Source: CAVRZJ01 sp964594125 (GTDB taxonomy: Bacteria; Acidobacteriota; Thermoanaerobaculia; Thermoanaerobaculales; Thermoanaerobaculaceae). From it: 64,000 nucleotides of DNA. The translations under genes and the position numbers were made by a program. This document shows, piece after piece, positions 35,380-44,839 of the stretch. The notes under the pieces are model-generated. The model was given only the letters and a program-made list of their open reading frames with translations. It was not told the origin of the DNA and did no database searches. Positions within the stretch are counted from its first letter, which is position 1. Each line of letters opens with the position of its first letter. The stretch covers positions 1 through 64,000 of the forward strand of contig CAZQLL010000019.1 in assembly GCA_964594125.1 (NCBI GenBank). Direction: 5' to 3'.

Positions 35380-37068
35380 TCAGGGGCGCGGCCGATATCC
35401 CGGGCCGCGCAGGATGCGGCCGGGACGCGCATCGGTGATGCGGCCGCCGTCGACCACGAGGCGGCCGTTGACGACCACGTAGGGGACGCCCTCGCTGTAG
35501 TGGCTGGGGTCCGCGTAGGTGGAGCGCTCGCGCACGGTCAGCGGGTCGAAGGCGACCAGGTCGGCGGCCATCCCCGGCCGCACGATGCCGCGGTCGGCCA
35601 GGCGCATGCGCGAGGCGGGCAACGACGTCATCTTGCGCACCGCCTCCTCGAGCGTGAGCAGCGCCTCGTCGCGAACGTAGGTGCCGAGAATGCGAGGCGC
35701 CGAGCCCCAGGCGCGCGGGTGCGAGCGCTCGCGCGCGAGGGGTCCGTCCTCGGCGCGGGCGGCGGAGTCGGTGCAGAACGACACCAGCGGGTGGCGCAGC
35801 GCCGCCCGCACGTCGTCCTCGCTCATCGTGAAGCTGACGCGGCCGGTGTTGCCCCGGTCCGCCACCACGAGGTCGAGCCAGGCGTCGAGCGGATCCTTCC
35901 CCTCGGCGCGGGCGATCTCGGCGATCGTCTTCCCCTCGTAGTGCTTGAGCGCCGGGCTGAGGACGCTGGTGACGAGCACGCGCGCGGCCCCTTCGGGCCA
36001 ATCCTCGTTTCCCGGTGCGGCGAGGAACTCCTGCTTCGCCCGTGCGCGGGCGGCCGGGTCGGTGAGGCGGCGGACCATCGCGTCGGCGCCGCCCTCCTGC
36101 ACCCATGCCGGGAGCGAGGCGGCGAGGGCGTTGGAGCTCGCGGTCCAGGGGTACTGGTCGGCGGCAACGTCGAGTCCGGCGGCGCGCGCCTGCTCGATGC
36201 GCGCGAGAATCGCCGGCATGCGGCCCCAGTTGCGTCTGCCGCTCGCCTTGAGGTGGAAGATCTCGGTCGGGATCGCGGCCTCTCGCGCGATCCGGAACAC
36301 CTCGTCGAGGCTGGTGTCGATGGTGCCCTTCGTGTCCGTGCCCTCGTTGCGCTGGTGAGTCGCGTACGAGCCGCCGTAGCGCGCCGCCACCCGCGCCAGG
36401 GCGACGATTTCCTCGGTGCTCGCGAAGCGGTCCGGCACGTAGATGAGCGAGGTCGACAACCCGAGCGCGCCTTCCTCCATTGCCTGCGCGACCGCCGCCT
36501 CCATCGCCGCCAATTCAGCCGGTGTCGCCGGACGGTCGACGTTGCCGACCACGAGGTTGCGGACGCCGCCGGCGCCGACGAACGTCGCAAGGTTGATCGC
36601 GGACCCGCGCCGCGCGAACTCGTCGAAGTACCCCGCCAGCGTGGTGAACGACGGCGTGACGCCGTAATGGAGAAACGCGTCCATGCCCTCGGCGAGCATG
36701 CGTGCGTTGAGCGGCGCGATCGAACTGCCCTCGCCGGTCACCTCGGTGGTGATGCCTTGCGTGATCTTGCTCGCCGCTCGCCCGTCGACCAGGACGGTGT
36801 ACTCGGACTGACCCATCATGTCGATGAACCCGGGCGCCACGACCAGGCGCCGGGCGTCGATGCGGCGCGCGGCAGCCGCGCCCGCGAGGTTGCCCACCGC
36901 CGCGATGCGGTCGCCGACGACGCCGACGTCGGCGACGAACCACGGCGCGCCGGTGCCGTCGACGACGCGCCCGCCAGCGAGAACGAGGTCGTAGCGGCGG
37001 GAAGACTCGGCCCCGACCGGGGCGGCCGCCGCAAGGGCGACGAGGAGCGCGGAGTGCCAGGGGTTCAT
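35380..37068 (-). CDS. Exported D-aminoacylase-like amidohydrolase
   Basis: A 562-residue amidohydrolase, N-acyl-D-amino-acid deacylase family, with a signal peptide (about 1-20). The entry DLVLAGGRVVDGTGAPWFVADV and the exit GIVRPGMAADLVAFDP, VVVNGRLVVDGG are standard. At the first metal site the usual HxH after PGFID is replaced by MMGQSEY, and the later Cys region reads GITTEVTGEGSS. THQRNEG and IFHLKASG, which hold metal-binding histidines in the family, are kept. GAGGTGACC precedes the ATG at 37068; the long open frame upstream of it is a shadow of the next gene. It may act on D-amino-acid peptides of the cell wall or, given the altered site, do something else. Confidence 0.8.
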   Translation of the reverse strand: MNPWHSALLVALAAAAPVGAESSRRYDLVLAGGRVVDGTGAPWFVADVGVVGDRIAAVGNLAGAAAARRIDARRLVVAPGFIDMMGQSEYTVLVDGRAASKITQGITTEVTGEGSSIAPLNARMLAEGMDAFLHYGVTPSFTTLAGYFDEFARRGSAINLATFVGAGGVRNLVVGNVDRPATPAELAAMEAAVAQAMEEGALGLSTSLIYVPDRFASTEEIVALARVAARYGGSYATHQRNEGTDTKGTIDTSLDEVFRIAREAAIPTEIFHLKASGRRNWGRMPAILARIEQARAAGLDVAADQYPWTASSNALAASLPAWVQEGGADAMVRRLTDPAARARAKQEFLAAPGNEDWPEGAARVLVTSVLSPALKHYEGKTIAEIARAEGKDPLDAWLDLVVADRGNTGRVSFTMSEDDVRAALRHPLVSFCTDSAARAEDGPLARERSHPRAWGSAPRILGTYVRDEALLTLEEAVRKMTSLPASRMRLADRGIVRPGMAADLVAFDPLTVRERSTYADPSHYSEGVPYVVVNGRLVVDGGRITDARPGRILRGPGYRPRP

Positions 37069-37215
37069 GGTCACCTCAGCCGCGGATTCTAGCCGCCATT
37101 CGTTCTCCTTATCTGCTCCATCCGAGCGTCGTCGCGGCGCGCGCAGTTCTGCGCGAGCGGCTGCGCCTTGATCCCGGCCGCCGGCCACGCGATGATTCGC
37201 GCGGAGATCGTCGCC

Positions 37216-38736
37216 GTGAACGATAGCCGACCCCGAAGGCTCCCCCTGCTCTTTCTGCGAGGTGTTCTCCTCGTGGCCGCCGCCATGGCGGGCTTCATGC
37301 TCGTCCAGGCGGTGCCGGACCTGCTTGCCGGTGTCCGTCTCGGCCCCCCGGGGCGGTTCAGCGAGCAGGAGGCGATGCACTTCAACAACCTGCTCAACCG
37401 CAACCTCAACCAGCTCGTGGCCGTGGTGTTCATGGCCGTGGCGATCGCGGTGCCGCTCACCGCCAACATGTACTCGCTGCGGTTCCTCGAGCTGTTCATC
37501 CGCGACCCGGTCAACGGCGCCACCCTCCTTTTCGTGGTGTTCGTCGACGCCGCCAACACCTGGTGCGGCTATCGCATGCGCGAGGGGGCGATCCCCGCGG
37601 TGCAGCTCGAGGCGCTGTTCTTCCTCACCGTGCTGTGCTTCGCGATCCTCGTTCCGTACCTGTACTACATTTTCCGTTTCCTGCACCCGAGCACGCTGCT
37701 CCACCGCCACGAGAGGGAGATCCGCTCGGGACTGCGCGCGGCCCGCCGCGACCCCGGGCGGGCGCGGGCGGCGGTGGCCGCCGGCATCGAGCACGTGGCC
37801 AACGTCGCGATCCGCTCCATCGAGCGCGGCGACCGCAACCCGGCGCTCGAGGGCGTTGAAGCGCTCGGCCGCGTCCTGCGCGCCTACTGGGAGGCCAAGC
37901 CGAGGCTGCCGCGGTCGTGGCTCGAGCCGGACGGTCGGCACTTCCTCGGCTTCTCCGACGCCGCCCTCGAAGAGCTGCGCGCCAGCGGCACCTGGATGGA
38001 GATGAAGGTCTACAGCCAGCTCCACCAGATCGTCGGGGCGGCGATCGGCAGGCAGCCGGAGCTGGCCGCGACCGCGGCGAAGACCCTGCGCCTGCTTGGG
38101 CAGGAGCGAGCTGCGCGCTCCGACGCCGGCGTGCGCGAGCTGACGGTGGAGTACTTCAACACCCTCCTCCGCCTCGCGCTCAACCGCCGCGAGACGAGGG
38201 CGGTGTTCGCCATCCTCGACCAGTATCGCCAGCTCGCGGACGCGCTCAACGGCGAGTTCCCCGCGCTCGGCGAGGAGATCGCCTCCTACCTCGGCTACTA
38301 CGGCCAGGCCGCGCGCGATCTCGGGTTGACGTTCCTCGCCGAGGCGGCCGCCTACGACCTCGCGATGCTCGTCCGGTCGGCATGGGAAGCCGGGGCGCCG
38401 AACCGGGAGACGCTCCTCGAGCGCTTCCTCGCCTACTCGGCGGGCGGCGGCGCCGCCAGCAAGGGGGTCCTCAAGGCGCAGGCGATCCTCGCGAGCTACT
38501 TCGCCGTGCGCGGCGAGAGCGGGCCGCTCGCGGCGATCCGCCGCGTGCTCGAGCACCTCGGTCCGGCGCTCGTCGCCCAGGTGCGCGACGAGCTGCTCGC
38601 CGTCACGCGCGAGAAGTACTGGGAGGTCAGCGACCGGCGCGTCAACGTGGAGTACGTGCCCGCGCCGCAGCGGGAGGCGCTGCGGGCGTTCTTCGCGAGC
38701 CTTTCCGTTCCGCCGCCCGCGGCGCAGGGCGCGTGA
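37216..38736 (+). CDS. Four-helix membrane protein, DUF2254-like
   Basis: A membrane protein of about 506 residues with four N-terminal transmembrane helices (LLFLRGVLLVAAAMAGFMLV; LVAVVFMAVAIAVPLTANM; ATLLFVVFVDAANTW; ALFFLTVLCFAILVPYLYYI) and a long, mostly helical soluble part. The run around SLRFLELFIRDPVNGATLL recalls DUF2254, but I am not certain of the family. GTG 37216 is chosen because GGAG lies nine bases before it; ATGs at 37192 and 37168 have no ribosome site. It diverges from the amidohydrolase gene. Function unknown. Confidence 0.6.
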   Translation: MNDSRPRRLPLLFLRGVLLVAAAMAGFMLVQAVPDLLAGVRLGPPGRFSEQEAMHFNNLLNRNLNQLVAVVFMAVAIAVPLTANMYSLRFLELFIRDPVNGATLLFVVFVDAANTWCGYRMREGAIPAVQLEALFFLTVLCFAILVPYLYYIFRFLHPSTLLHRHEREIRSGLRAARRDPGRARAAVAAGIEHVANVAIRSIERGDRNPALEGVEALGRVLRAYWEAKPRLPRSWLEPDGRHFLGFSDAALEELRASGTWMEMKVYSQLHQIVGAAIGRQPELAATAAKTLRLLGQERAARSDAGVRELTVEYFNTLLRLALNRRETRAVFAILDQYRQLADALNGEFPALGEEIASYLGYYGQAARDLGLTFLAEAAAYDLAMLVRSAWEAGAPNRETLLERFLAYSAGGGAASKGVLKAQAILASYFAVRGESGPLAAIRRVLEHLGPALVAQVRDELLAVTREKYWEVSDRRVNVEYVPAPQREALRAFFASLSVPPPAAQGA

Positions 38737-38742
38737 CCGCGG

Positions 38743-39660
38743 TCAGTCGAGGAGCGCCGCCTCCTGCAGCCGGACGGTGACGGCGCCGGCCTTCGGGACC
38801 CTGCCGGCGAGCTCGATCGGGAAGCGCCGCTCGGCGTCGAGCACGACCCGGACGCGGCCGCGCAGGCCGAGCACCTCGACCTCCTCGTCCTCCGCACCGT
38901 CGCCGGGGCCGGCCGCGGCGATCACGAGCACGAGCGCGGGGACGGTGCGCTCGACGTCGCGGTCCCGGCCCCCCCGCCGCTCGCGGATCGCGAGCACCGC
39001 CTGGGTGCGGGCCTCGACGCGGACCTCGGCGGCGATCACCCGGCCGCCCGACCACAACCGCACCGGCAGCGTGTCGCCGGGGCGCGCGAGCGGCGCGGTG
39101 GCCAGCAGCCAGAGCAGCGCGGCGGAGTCGGTCGCCAACGGTTCCCCGGGGGCCGCCGCGGGGAGCGGGAGCCGCTCGGAGGAGCGCCGGCTCCAGCGCT
39201 CGACCGGGAGCCGCGTCTCGCCCTCCGCAGGCCGCGCGCGGGCGACCGCGACGGCCGCGGCGCCGAAGCGCTGCACCTTCTCTCGCGCGCGCTTGCCGAA
39301 CTCGCGGGTGACGCTCTGCAGCGCGGCGCCGTCGAGCGGGTCGAGAAGCACAGCGGCGACCGTGTGGCGGCCGAGCAGGCGGGACTCGACCTCGACGCGG
39401 GCGACGCGGTCTCCGGAGGGGGTGCGGCCTGCGAGGCCGGGGACGTCGACGAGCGCGGTGTCGCCGACCGCGACCTCCGAGACGCGCACCGTGGTCTCGG
39501 CGGTCAGCAGCAGCCTGCGGGCGACGAAACGCAGCTCGCTCCAGCGCGGCGGCGGGCGCGCCGGCGGCCTGTCATCGGACGCGGCCGCAGGCCACGCGAG
39601 AAGCGCGAGCGCTGCGGCGGCGGCCAGCCGCCGGAGCCGGGGAAAGACCCCTCTCGTCAT
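38743..39660 (-). CDS. Secreted protein of unknown function
   Basis: A 305-residue protein with a signal peptide (about residues 1-27, ending AWPAAAS). The rest is predicted beta-rich, with short repeated patterns of alternating hydrophobic residues (FVARRLLLTAETTVRVSEV, VRVVLDAERRFPIELAG) reminiscent of DUF3108-type periplasmic proteins, but no defining motif is seen. It converges with the membrane-protein gene with a gap of six bases. Confidence 0.6.
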   Translation of the reverse strand: MTRGVFPRLRRLAAAAALALLAWPAAASDDRPPARPPPRWSELRFVARRLLLTAETTVRVSEVAVGDTALVDVPGLAGRTPSGDRVARVEVESRLLGRHTVAAVLLDPLDGAALQSVTREFGKRAREKVQRFGAAAVAVARARPAEGETRLPVERWSRRSSERLPLPAAAPGEPLATDSAALLWLLATAPLARPGDTLPVRLWSGGRVIAAEVRVEARTQAVLAIRERRGGRDRDVERTVPALVLVIAAAGPGDGAEDEEVEVLGLRGRVRVVLDAERRFPIELAGRVPKAGAVTVRLQEAALLD

Positions 39661-39811
39661 CGGCCCTCCACGGCCGTCGAGGGTAGCAGAGGGAGATCGC
39701 GGGGCAGGCGCACGGCCAGCGGGTAGAATCGGCCGCCGGCGCCTCCGTTCCGGCGGCGAGCCCGGCGGACTCTGCTAGATTGCCTGCCGAGCGCGGGGGG
39801 TGACGGGAGCA

Positions 39812-41212
39812 ATGAGCGAGCAGCCCGGGACACGAGCGACCGGCGCCGTACGCGCCGCCCTCGACGAGATCAGCGGCACGATGCGCGCGTTCGTGCGCTC
39901 GCCGCGGGCGCTGTGGGGCGTCAACGTCCCGTACTTCCTCGAGGGGATCGCCTACTTCGGTGTTCTCACCCTGCTGATGAAGTACCTCTCCGAGAACATC
40001 GGTCTCGGCGACGTCCGCGCAGGCGTCGTCGTCTCGCTGTTCACCGGCGGGATCACGTTCGCGATGTTCTTCTTAGGCGAGCTCGGCGACCGCTGGGGGC
40101 TGCGCCGCACGATCCTGCTGGCGATCACGCTGCTCGGGGTGGGGCGCATCTTCATCACGCTCGCCGGCACGGCGGCCGGCGGCTCGCTCGCGTCTCCGGC
40201 GTTCCTGCTCACCGCGCTGTCGCTGGCGATCTGCGTGGTCGGCTTCGGCATCCTGCAGCCGGCGCTGTTCTCGGGCGTGAAGCAGTTCACCACGCCGGAG
40301 ACCTCGGCGATGGCGTTCGCGGTGATCTACGGCCTCAACAACCTCGGCGCCTTCACCGCCGGGCTCATGTCGCCGCAGATCCGGACCGCGGCGGCGCACG
40401 CCTTCCCGCCCAACGGGATCAACGGGGTGTTCGCCGTCTACACCGCGATCACCTTCGCGTCGATCGCGATCACCGCGCTGATCCTCACCTCCGACACCGT
40501 GACCAGCACGCTCGCCGCAAGGCCGGAGCGCGCCGCCTCCGAGGCGAAGGCGAGCGCGACGATGGGGCCGCGCTTCTTCTCGCCGCGCTGGTTCGCCGAG
40601 CACCCGCTGCGCGACGCCCGCTTCGCGTTCTTCGTCTTCATCCTCATCCCGGTGCAGACGCTGTTCGCGCACACCTGGCTGACGCTGCCGCTGTACATCA
40701 ACCGCGCCTTCGTGCCGTGGGTGAGCTCGCGCTTCGAGCTGTTCGCCAACCTCTCCCCGCTGCTGGTGTTCGTGCTGGCGCCGCTGGTGGCGGCGGCGAC
40801 CGCGCAGCGGGACGCGCTCAGGATGTGCCAGTGGGGGACGCTGGTGATGGCGCTGCCGACGTTCCTGCTCGCCCTCGGGCCGACGCCGGCGACGCTGTTC
40901 GCCTATATCGTGCTGATGACCATCGGCGAGTCGATGTGGCAGCCGCGCTTCTACGACTACATCACGAAGCTCGCGCCGCCCGGCAAGGCGGGCGCCTACG
41001 TCGGCATCGGCCAGCTCCCGTGGTTCCTCACCAAGCTGATCACCGGGCTGTACGCAGGGTGGTTCCTGCAGCGCTACTGCCCGGCGGACGGACCGCGCGA
41101 CACCGCGACGATGTGGCTGATCTACGCCGGCATCGCCATGATGTCGCCGGTCGCGCTGTTCCTCACCCGCAACTGGCTGCGGGGCGGCGCCACCGGCGCC
41201 GCGGCGACGTAG
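39812..41212 (+). CDS. POT/PTR2-like major facilitator transporter
   Basis: A 466-residue transporter with about twelve membrane helices. The loop between helices 2 and 3, LGELGDRWGLRRTILLA, is the major-facilitator signature, and the overall pattern (YFLEGIAYFGVLTLLMKYLS; FAVIYGLNNLGAFTAGLMSP; LPLYINRAFVPW) fits the proton-coupled oligopeptide (POT) group, though the ExxER motif of true peptide carriers is not clear. ATG 39812 follows GGGAGC. It stands 22 bases before the M24 peptidase gene, so peptide uptake followed by cleavage is a plausible joint role (inference). Confidence 0.8.
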   Translation: MSEQPGTRATGAVRAALDEISGTMRAFVRSPRALWGVNVPYFLEGIAYFGVLTLLMKYLSENIGLGDVRAGVVVSLFTGGITFAMFFLGELGDRWGLRRTILLAITLLGVGRIFITLAGTAAGGSLASPAFLLTALSLAICVVGFGILQPALFSGVKQFTTPETSAMAFAVIYGLNNLGAFTAGLMSPQIRTAAAHAFPPNGINGVFAVYTAITFASIAITALILTSDTVTSTLAARPERAASEAKASATMGPRFFSPRWFAEHPLRDARFAFFVFILIPVQTLFAHTWLTLPLYINRAFVPWVSSRFELFANLSPLLVFVLAPLVAAATAQRDALRMCQWGTLVMALPTFLLALGPTPATLFAYIVLMTIGESMWQPRFYDYITKLAPPGKAGAYVGIGQLPWFLTKLITGLYAGWFLQRYCPADGPRDTATMWLIYAGIAMMSPVALFLTRNWLRGGATGAAAT

Positions 41213-41234
41213 GATCGGCGAGGAGGTCGAGACG

Positions 41235-42416
41235 ATGCTCATCGAGGAGAAGGTCGAGCAGGCGAAGCGGTTGCTGGCGGAGTTCGACGTCGACTGCTGG
41301 ATCACGTTCGTGCGCGAGAGCGCGATCAACGGCGACCCGACGCTGGTGTTCCTCGCCCCCGGCCACGTGACGTGGCACTCGGCGTTCGTCGTCGCGCGCG
41401 ACGGCCGCACCCGCGCGATCGTCGGCCGCTACGACGTGCAGGCGATCGCCGACCTCGGGGTGTGGGACGACGTCGTCGGCTACGTCACCGGGATCCGCGA
41501 GCCGCTGCAGGAGCTCCTGCGCGCGCTCGACCCGCGCACGATCGCGGTCAACTACTCGGAAGGCAGCGAGATCGCCGACGGGATCACCCACGGCATGTAC
41601 CTCACGCTTTCCAAGCTGCTGGCGGAGGTCGGGATGGCCGACCGCATCGTCTCGGCCGAGCCGATCGTCTCGGCGCTGCGCGAGCGCAAGACCGTCGCCG
41701 AGGTCGACGCCATGCGCGAGGCGATCCGCCACACCCAGGAGATCTACGCGCTGGTCGCCGGCTTCATCGCGCCGGGACGGATGGAGAAGGAGATCGCGGC
41801 GTTCGTCCACGGGGAGATCGCGCGCCGCGGCCTCGGCCACGCCTGGGAGGAGGCCACCTGCCCGGCGGTGTTCACCGGTCCCGGCGGCGCCGAGGCGCAC
41901 TACGCGCCGGGCGAGCGCCGTGTCGAGCGCGGGCACGTGCTCAACATGGACTTCGGCGTCAAGGTCGGCGACTACGTCTCCGACATGCAGCGCACGTTCT
42001 ACGTGCTCGCCGACGACGAGACGCAGGCGCCGCCCGACGTGCAGCGCGGCTTCGACACCATCGTGCGCGCGATCGCCGAGGCGAAGCGCGCGATGCGCCC
42101 CGGCGTCGAGGGGCGGGAGGTCGACGCGGTGGCGCGCGGCATCATCACCGGCGCCGGCTACGAGGAGTACCCGCACGCGCTCGGCCACCAGGTCGGCCGC
42201 TTCGCCCACGACGGCACTGCGCTGCTCGGGCCGACGTGGGAGAAGTACGCCGAGAAGCCGCACAAGAAGCTGCAGCCCGGGATGGTGTTCACGATCGAGC
42301 CGCGGCTGCCGGTGGCGGGGCGCGGGATCTGCACGATCGAGGAGATGGTGCTCGTCACCGAGACCGGCTGCGACTGGCTGTCGACGCCGCAGACCGAGCT
42401 GGTGCTGATTCGCTAG
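41235..42416 (+). CDS. M24 metallopeptidase (Xaa-Pro aminopeptidase-like)
   Basis: A 393-residue cytoplasmic peptidase with the creatinase N-terminal domain (1-150) and the pita-bread catalytic domain. All five metal ligands show: Asp in LNMDFGVKVG, Asp in VSDMQRTF, His in YPHALGHQVGRF, Glu in FTIEPRLP and Glu in TIEEMVL. It removes an N-terminal residue ahead of proline or acts on dipeptides. Ten bases separate it from the TIGR01777 gene, and 22 from the transporter, so all are probably one operon. Confidence 0.88.
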   Translation: MLIEEKVEQAKRLLAEFDVDCWITFVRESAINGDPTLVFLAPGHVTWHSAFVVARDGRTRAIVGRYDVQAIADLGVWDDVVGYVTGIREPLQELLRALDPRTIAVNYSEGSEIADGITHGMYLTLSKLLAEVGMADRIVSAEPIVSALRERKTVAEVDAMREAIRHTQEIYALVAGFIAPGRMEKEIAAFVHGEIARRGLGHAWEEATCPAVFTGPGGAEAHYAPGERRVERGHVLNMDFGVKVGDYVSDMQRTFYVLADDETQAPPDVQRGFDTIVRAIAEAKRAMRPGVEGREVDAVARGIITGAGYEEYPHALGHQVGRFAHDGTALLGPTWEKYAEKPHKKLQPGMVFTIEPRLPVAGRGICTIEEMVLVTETGCDWLSTPQTELVLIR

Positions 42417-42426
42417 GAGGCCCGCG

Positions 42427-43335
42427 ATGCGCATCCTCGTCAGCGGCGGCACCGGGCTCATCGGCGGCGCGCTCGTCGCGCGGCTGCGCGCCGCGGGCCA
42501 CGCGGTCACGATCCTGACGCGGCGGGCCGCCGCCGGTCCCGATGCCATCACCTGGGACCCGGCGGCGGGGACGCTGGACGCCGCGGCGCTCGAGGGGCTC
42601 GACGCCGTCGTCCACCTCGCCGGCGAGAGCATCGGCACGGGACGCCTGAGCGCGGCGCGCAAGCGCGCGATCATGGACAGCCGCGCCGGCGGCACCCGCC
42701 TTCTGGCGACGACGCTCGCCGGCCTGCGTACGCCGCCCGCGGTGCTCGTCAGCGCCTCTGGGATCAACTACTACGGCAGCCGCGGCGACGAAGTGCTTCG
42801 CGAGGGCTCGCTCTCGGGGAAGGGCTTCCTCGCGGAGGTGTGCCGCGCCTGGGAAGGGGCGACGGCGCCCGCCGCCGCGGCCGGCATCCGCGTCGCGGTG
42901 CTGCGCATCGCGATGGTGCTCGCCGCCGAGGGCGGCGCGCTCGCGCGCATGCTGCCGCTGTTCCGCGCTGGCGGCGGCGGCCCGCTCGGTCCGGGCACGC
43001 AGTGGTGGAGCTGGATCACCCTCGGCGACCTCGTCGCGGCGATCGAGCGCGCGCTGGCCGACGAGACGCTCTCCGGTCCCGTGAACGCCGCCAGCCCGCA
43101 GCCGGTCACCAACCGCGAGTTCACGCGCGCCCTCGCGGCGGCGCTGCACCGGCCGGCGGTGCTGCCGGCGCCGGCGTTCGCGCTCCGCATGGCGCTCGGG
43201 TCACTCGCCGACGAGCTGCTGCTCGCCTCGATCCGCGTCGAGCCCGCGGCGCTCCTCGCGCGCGGGTTCCGATTCGCCGAGCCGGAGCTCGCCGGGGCGC
43301 TCGCGCGCGTGCTCGCGTCGGAACGGCCGCAATGA
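42427..43335 (+). CDS. TIGR01777 family NAD-dependent epimerase-like protein
   Basis: A 302-residue extended short-chain dehydrogenase of the YfcH/TIGR01777 family. The nucleotide motif is VSGGTGLIGGALVARL; VVHLAGESIGTGRLSAARK is diagnostic for the sub-family, followed by SASGINYYGSRGDE and, near the end, a DUF1731-type tail (LPAPAFALRMALGSLADELL). The biochemical role is not known. The stop overlaps the start of the next gene by four bases (ATGA). Confidence 0.85.
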   Translation: MRILVSGGTGLIGGALVARLRAAGHAVTILTRRAAAGPDAITWDPAAGTLDAAALEGLDAVVHLAGESIGTGRLSAARKRAIMDSRAGGTRLLATTLAGLRTPPAVLVSASGINYYGSRGDEVLREGSLSGKGFLAEVCRAWEGATAPAAAAGIRVAVLRIAMVLAAEGGALARMLPLFRAGGGGPLGPGTQWWSWITLGDLVAAIERALADETLSGPVNAASPQPVTNREFTRALAAALHRPAVLPAPAFALRMALGSLADELLLASIRVEPAALLARGFRFAEPELAGALARVLASERPQ

Positions 43336-44111
43336 CCTCGCTCGCGCTCGGTCTCGCGGTCATGGTCGCCGTGATGGCCGGCCTGTGGCTGGTGCAGCGC
43401 CGCACCGCCAATGCCGGCTGGGTCGACGTCGGGTGGTCGGCCGGCGTCGGCATCGTCGGCGCCCTCGCTGCGGCGCTCGGCGCCGGGTGGCCCGCCCGCC
43501 GCCTCCTGGTCGGCGCGATGATCGCGCTGTGGTCGCTGCGCCTCGCGGCCTACATCCTGCGGCGCGTGCTCTCCGAGCCGGAGGACGGCCGCTACACCCG
43601 GCTGCGCGAGGAGTGGGGCGCCGCCGCGCAGCGCCGTCTCTTCGTGTTCTATCAGGCGCAGGCGGTGCTCGCGGTGCTGTTCGCGCTGCCCGTCTGGGTG
43701 GCCGCCGCCGACCCGCGCCACGGCTGGGGCGCACGCGACGTCACCGCCGTCCTCGTCTGGCTCGTCGCGGTCGCCGGCGAGAGCCTCGCCGACCGCCAGC
43801 TCGCGCGCTTCCGCTCGGACCCGGGCAACCGCGGCCGCACCTGCGCCGCCGGCCTGTGGCGCTACTCCCGCCACCCGAACTACTTCTTCGAGTGGGTGCA
43901 CTGGTGGGCGTACGTCGTGCTGGCGGCCGGCGCGCCGTGGTGGTGGCTCACCCTCGCCGGGCCGGCGCTGATGCTGTTCTTCCTCCTCAAGGTCACCGGC
44001 GTGCCCGCCACCGAGGCGCGCGCCCTGCTGTCCCGGCCCGACTACGCGGAGTACCAGCGGACGACGAGCGCGTTCATTCCGTGGTTCCCGCGCCGCAGGA
44101 GCGGGCCCTAG
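43332..44111 (+). CDS. DUF1295 membrane protein (steroid 5-alpha-reductase-like)
   Basis: A 259-residue membrane protein with about six helices and the family's C-terminal signature GLWRYSRHPNYFFEWVHWW, the region that binds NADPH in the reductase superfamily. The last part KVTGVPATEARALLSRPDYA is also conserved in DUF1295. It probably reduces or alkylates a lipid. Start ATG overlaps the TIGR01777 stop by four bases, so the two are coupled, and an NAD-dependent partner plus a membrane reductase may act on one lipid substrate (inference). Confidence 0.83.
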   Translation: MTSLALGLAVMVAVMAGLWLVQRRTANAGWVDVGWSAGVGIVGALAAALGAGWPARRLLVGAMIALWSLRLAAYILRRVLSEPEDGRYTRLREEWGAAAQRRLFVFYQAQAVLAVLFALPVWVAAADPRHGWGARDVTAVLVWLVAVAGESLADRQLARFRSDPGNRGRTCAAGLWRYSRHPNYFFEWVHWWAYVVLAAGAPWWWLTLAGPALMLFFLLKVTGVPATEARALLSRPDYAEYQRTTSAFIPWFPRRRSGP

Positions 44112-44113
44112 AG

Positions 44114-44572
44114 TTACGCCGGCGCCCAGGTGCGCAGGCGGTCGCAGATCTCGCCGCCGACGAGGTCGCTGGCGGCGTCGAGGATCGCCCGCGCGATCGC
44201 CAGCGGGTCGCCGTCGCGGCGCCAGCGGGAGCGCAGGGCGTCGGCGCCGGCCGCCGCGCCGAGGCGCTCGACCAGGTAGGCGGCGAGCACGAGGTCGTCG
44301 CGGTAGCCGGCGGTGCCGACGACGCCCTCCGGGATGAGGTCGAACGGCGCCACGATGTACTTCAGTGCGCTGCGCACGGCGGTGCGCTCGCGCGCCTCGA
44401 CGGCGGGGTCGAGCGACAGCTCGGCGAGCAGCAGGAACAGGTCGGGCAGGTGGCGGTAGAGGAAGGCGCAGGGGAAGCGCTCCGCCTCCGCGGAGGCGAG
44501 CCACTGCTCCACCCGTCGCTGCAGTACCGTCGTGAACGAACCGAGCTCGCCGTCGTCGCCTGCCACGTTCAT
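44114..44572 (-). CDS. DUF1232 protein
   Basis: A protein of about 152 residues with the DUF1232 core: LKYIVAPFDLIPEGVVGTAG then YRDDLVLAAYLVERL. In other bacteria this helical-hairpin domain is membrane-associated and of unknown role. ATG at 44572 is chosen; an ATG at 44653 would add 27 residues (starting SHTTGERVYHW) and is possible, since neither has a clear ribosome site. The gene converges on the DUF1295 gene. Confidence 0.65.
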   Translation of the reverse strand: MNVAGDDGELGSFTTVLQRRVEQWLASAEAERFPCAFLYRHLPDLFLLLAELSLDPAVEARERTAVRSALKYIVAPFDLIPEGVVGTAGYRDDLVLAAYLVERLGAAAGADALRSRWRRDGDPLAIARAILDAASDLVGGEICDRLRTWAPA

Positions 44573-44839
44573 CGTCGCAATCCGTCCCTCGGCGCCCGCG
44601 CCGGCGCGCGTCGCGCACCAATGGTAGACCCGCTCCCCGGTGGTGTGGCTCATCGCTGATGGTATACGCGGCGTCCGCCGCCGGGTTTTCCCGCGCCGGC
44701 CGTGCGCCGCGCCGGCGGGCGGTGGCGCGCGCGGGCGCGGTGTGCGGGCCGGCGGGGACGCCGCCACTCCCGCCTCGGCGGGAGCGCCCGCCTCCCCCCA
44801 AGAACAGCGCCCGCGCGGCCCCCGCTCAGGCAGGCTCGC

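Noticed and set aside
35304..35432. Longer vapB start
   Set aside because: It would run through the promoter and operator; the RHH strand begins at 35303.
37069..38556. N-terminal extension of the amidohydrolase across the membrane-protein gene
   Set aside because: It is antisense to a clear membrane-protein gene, and a signal peptide with ribosome site stands at 37068.
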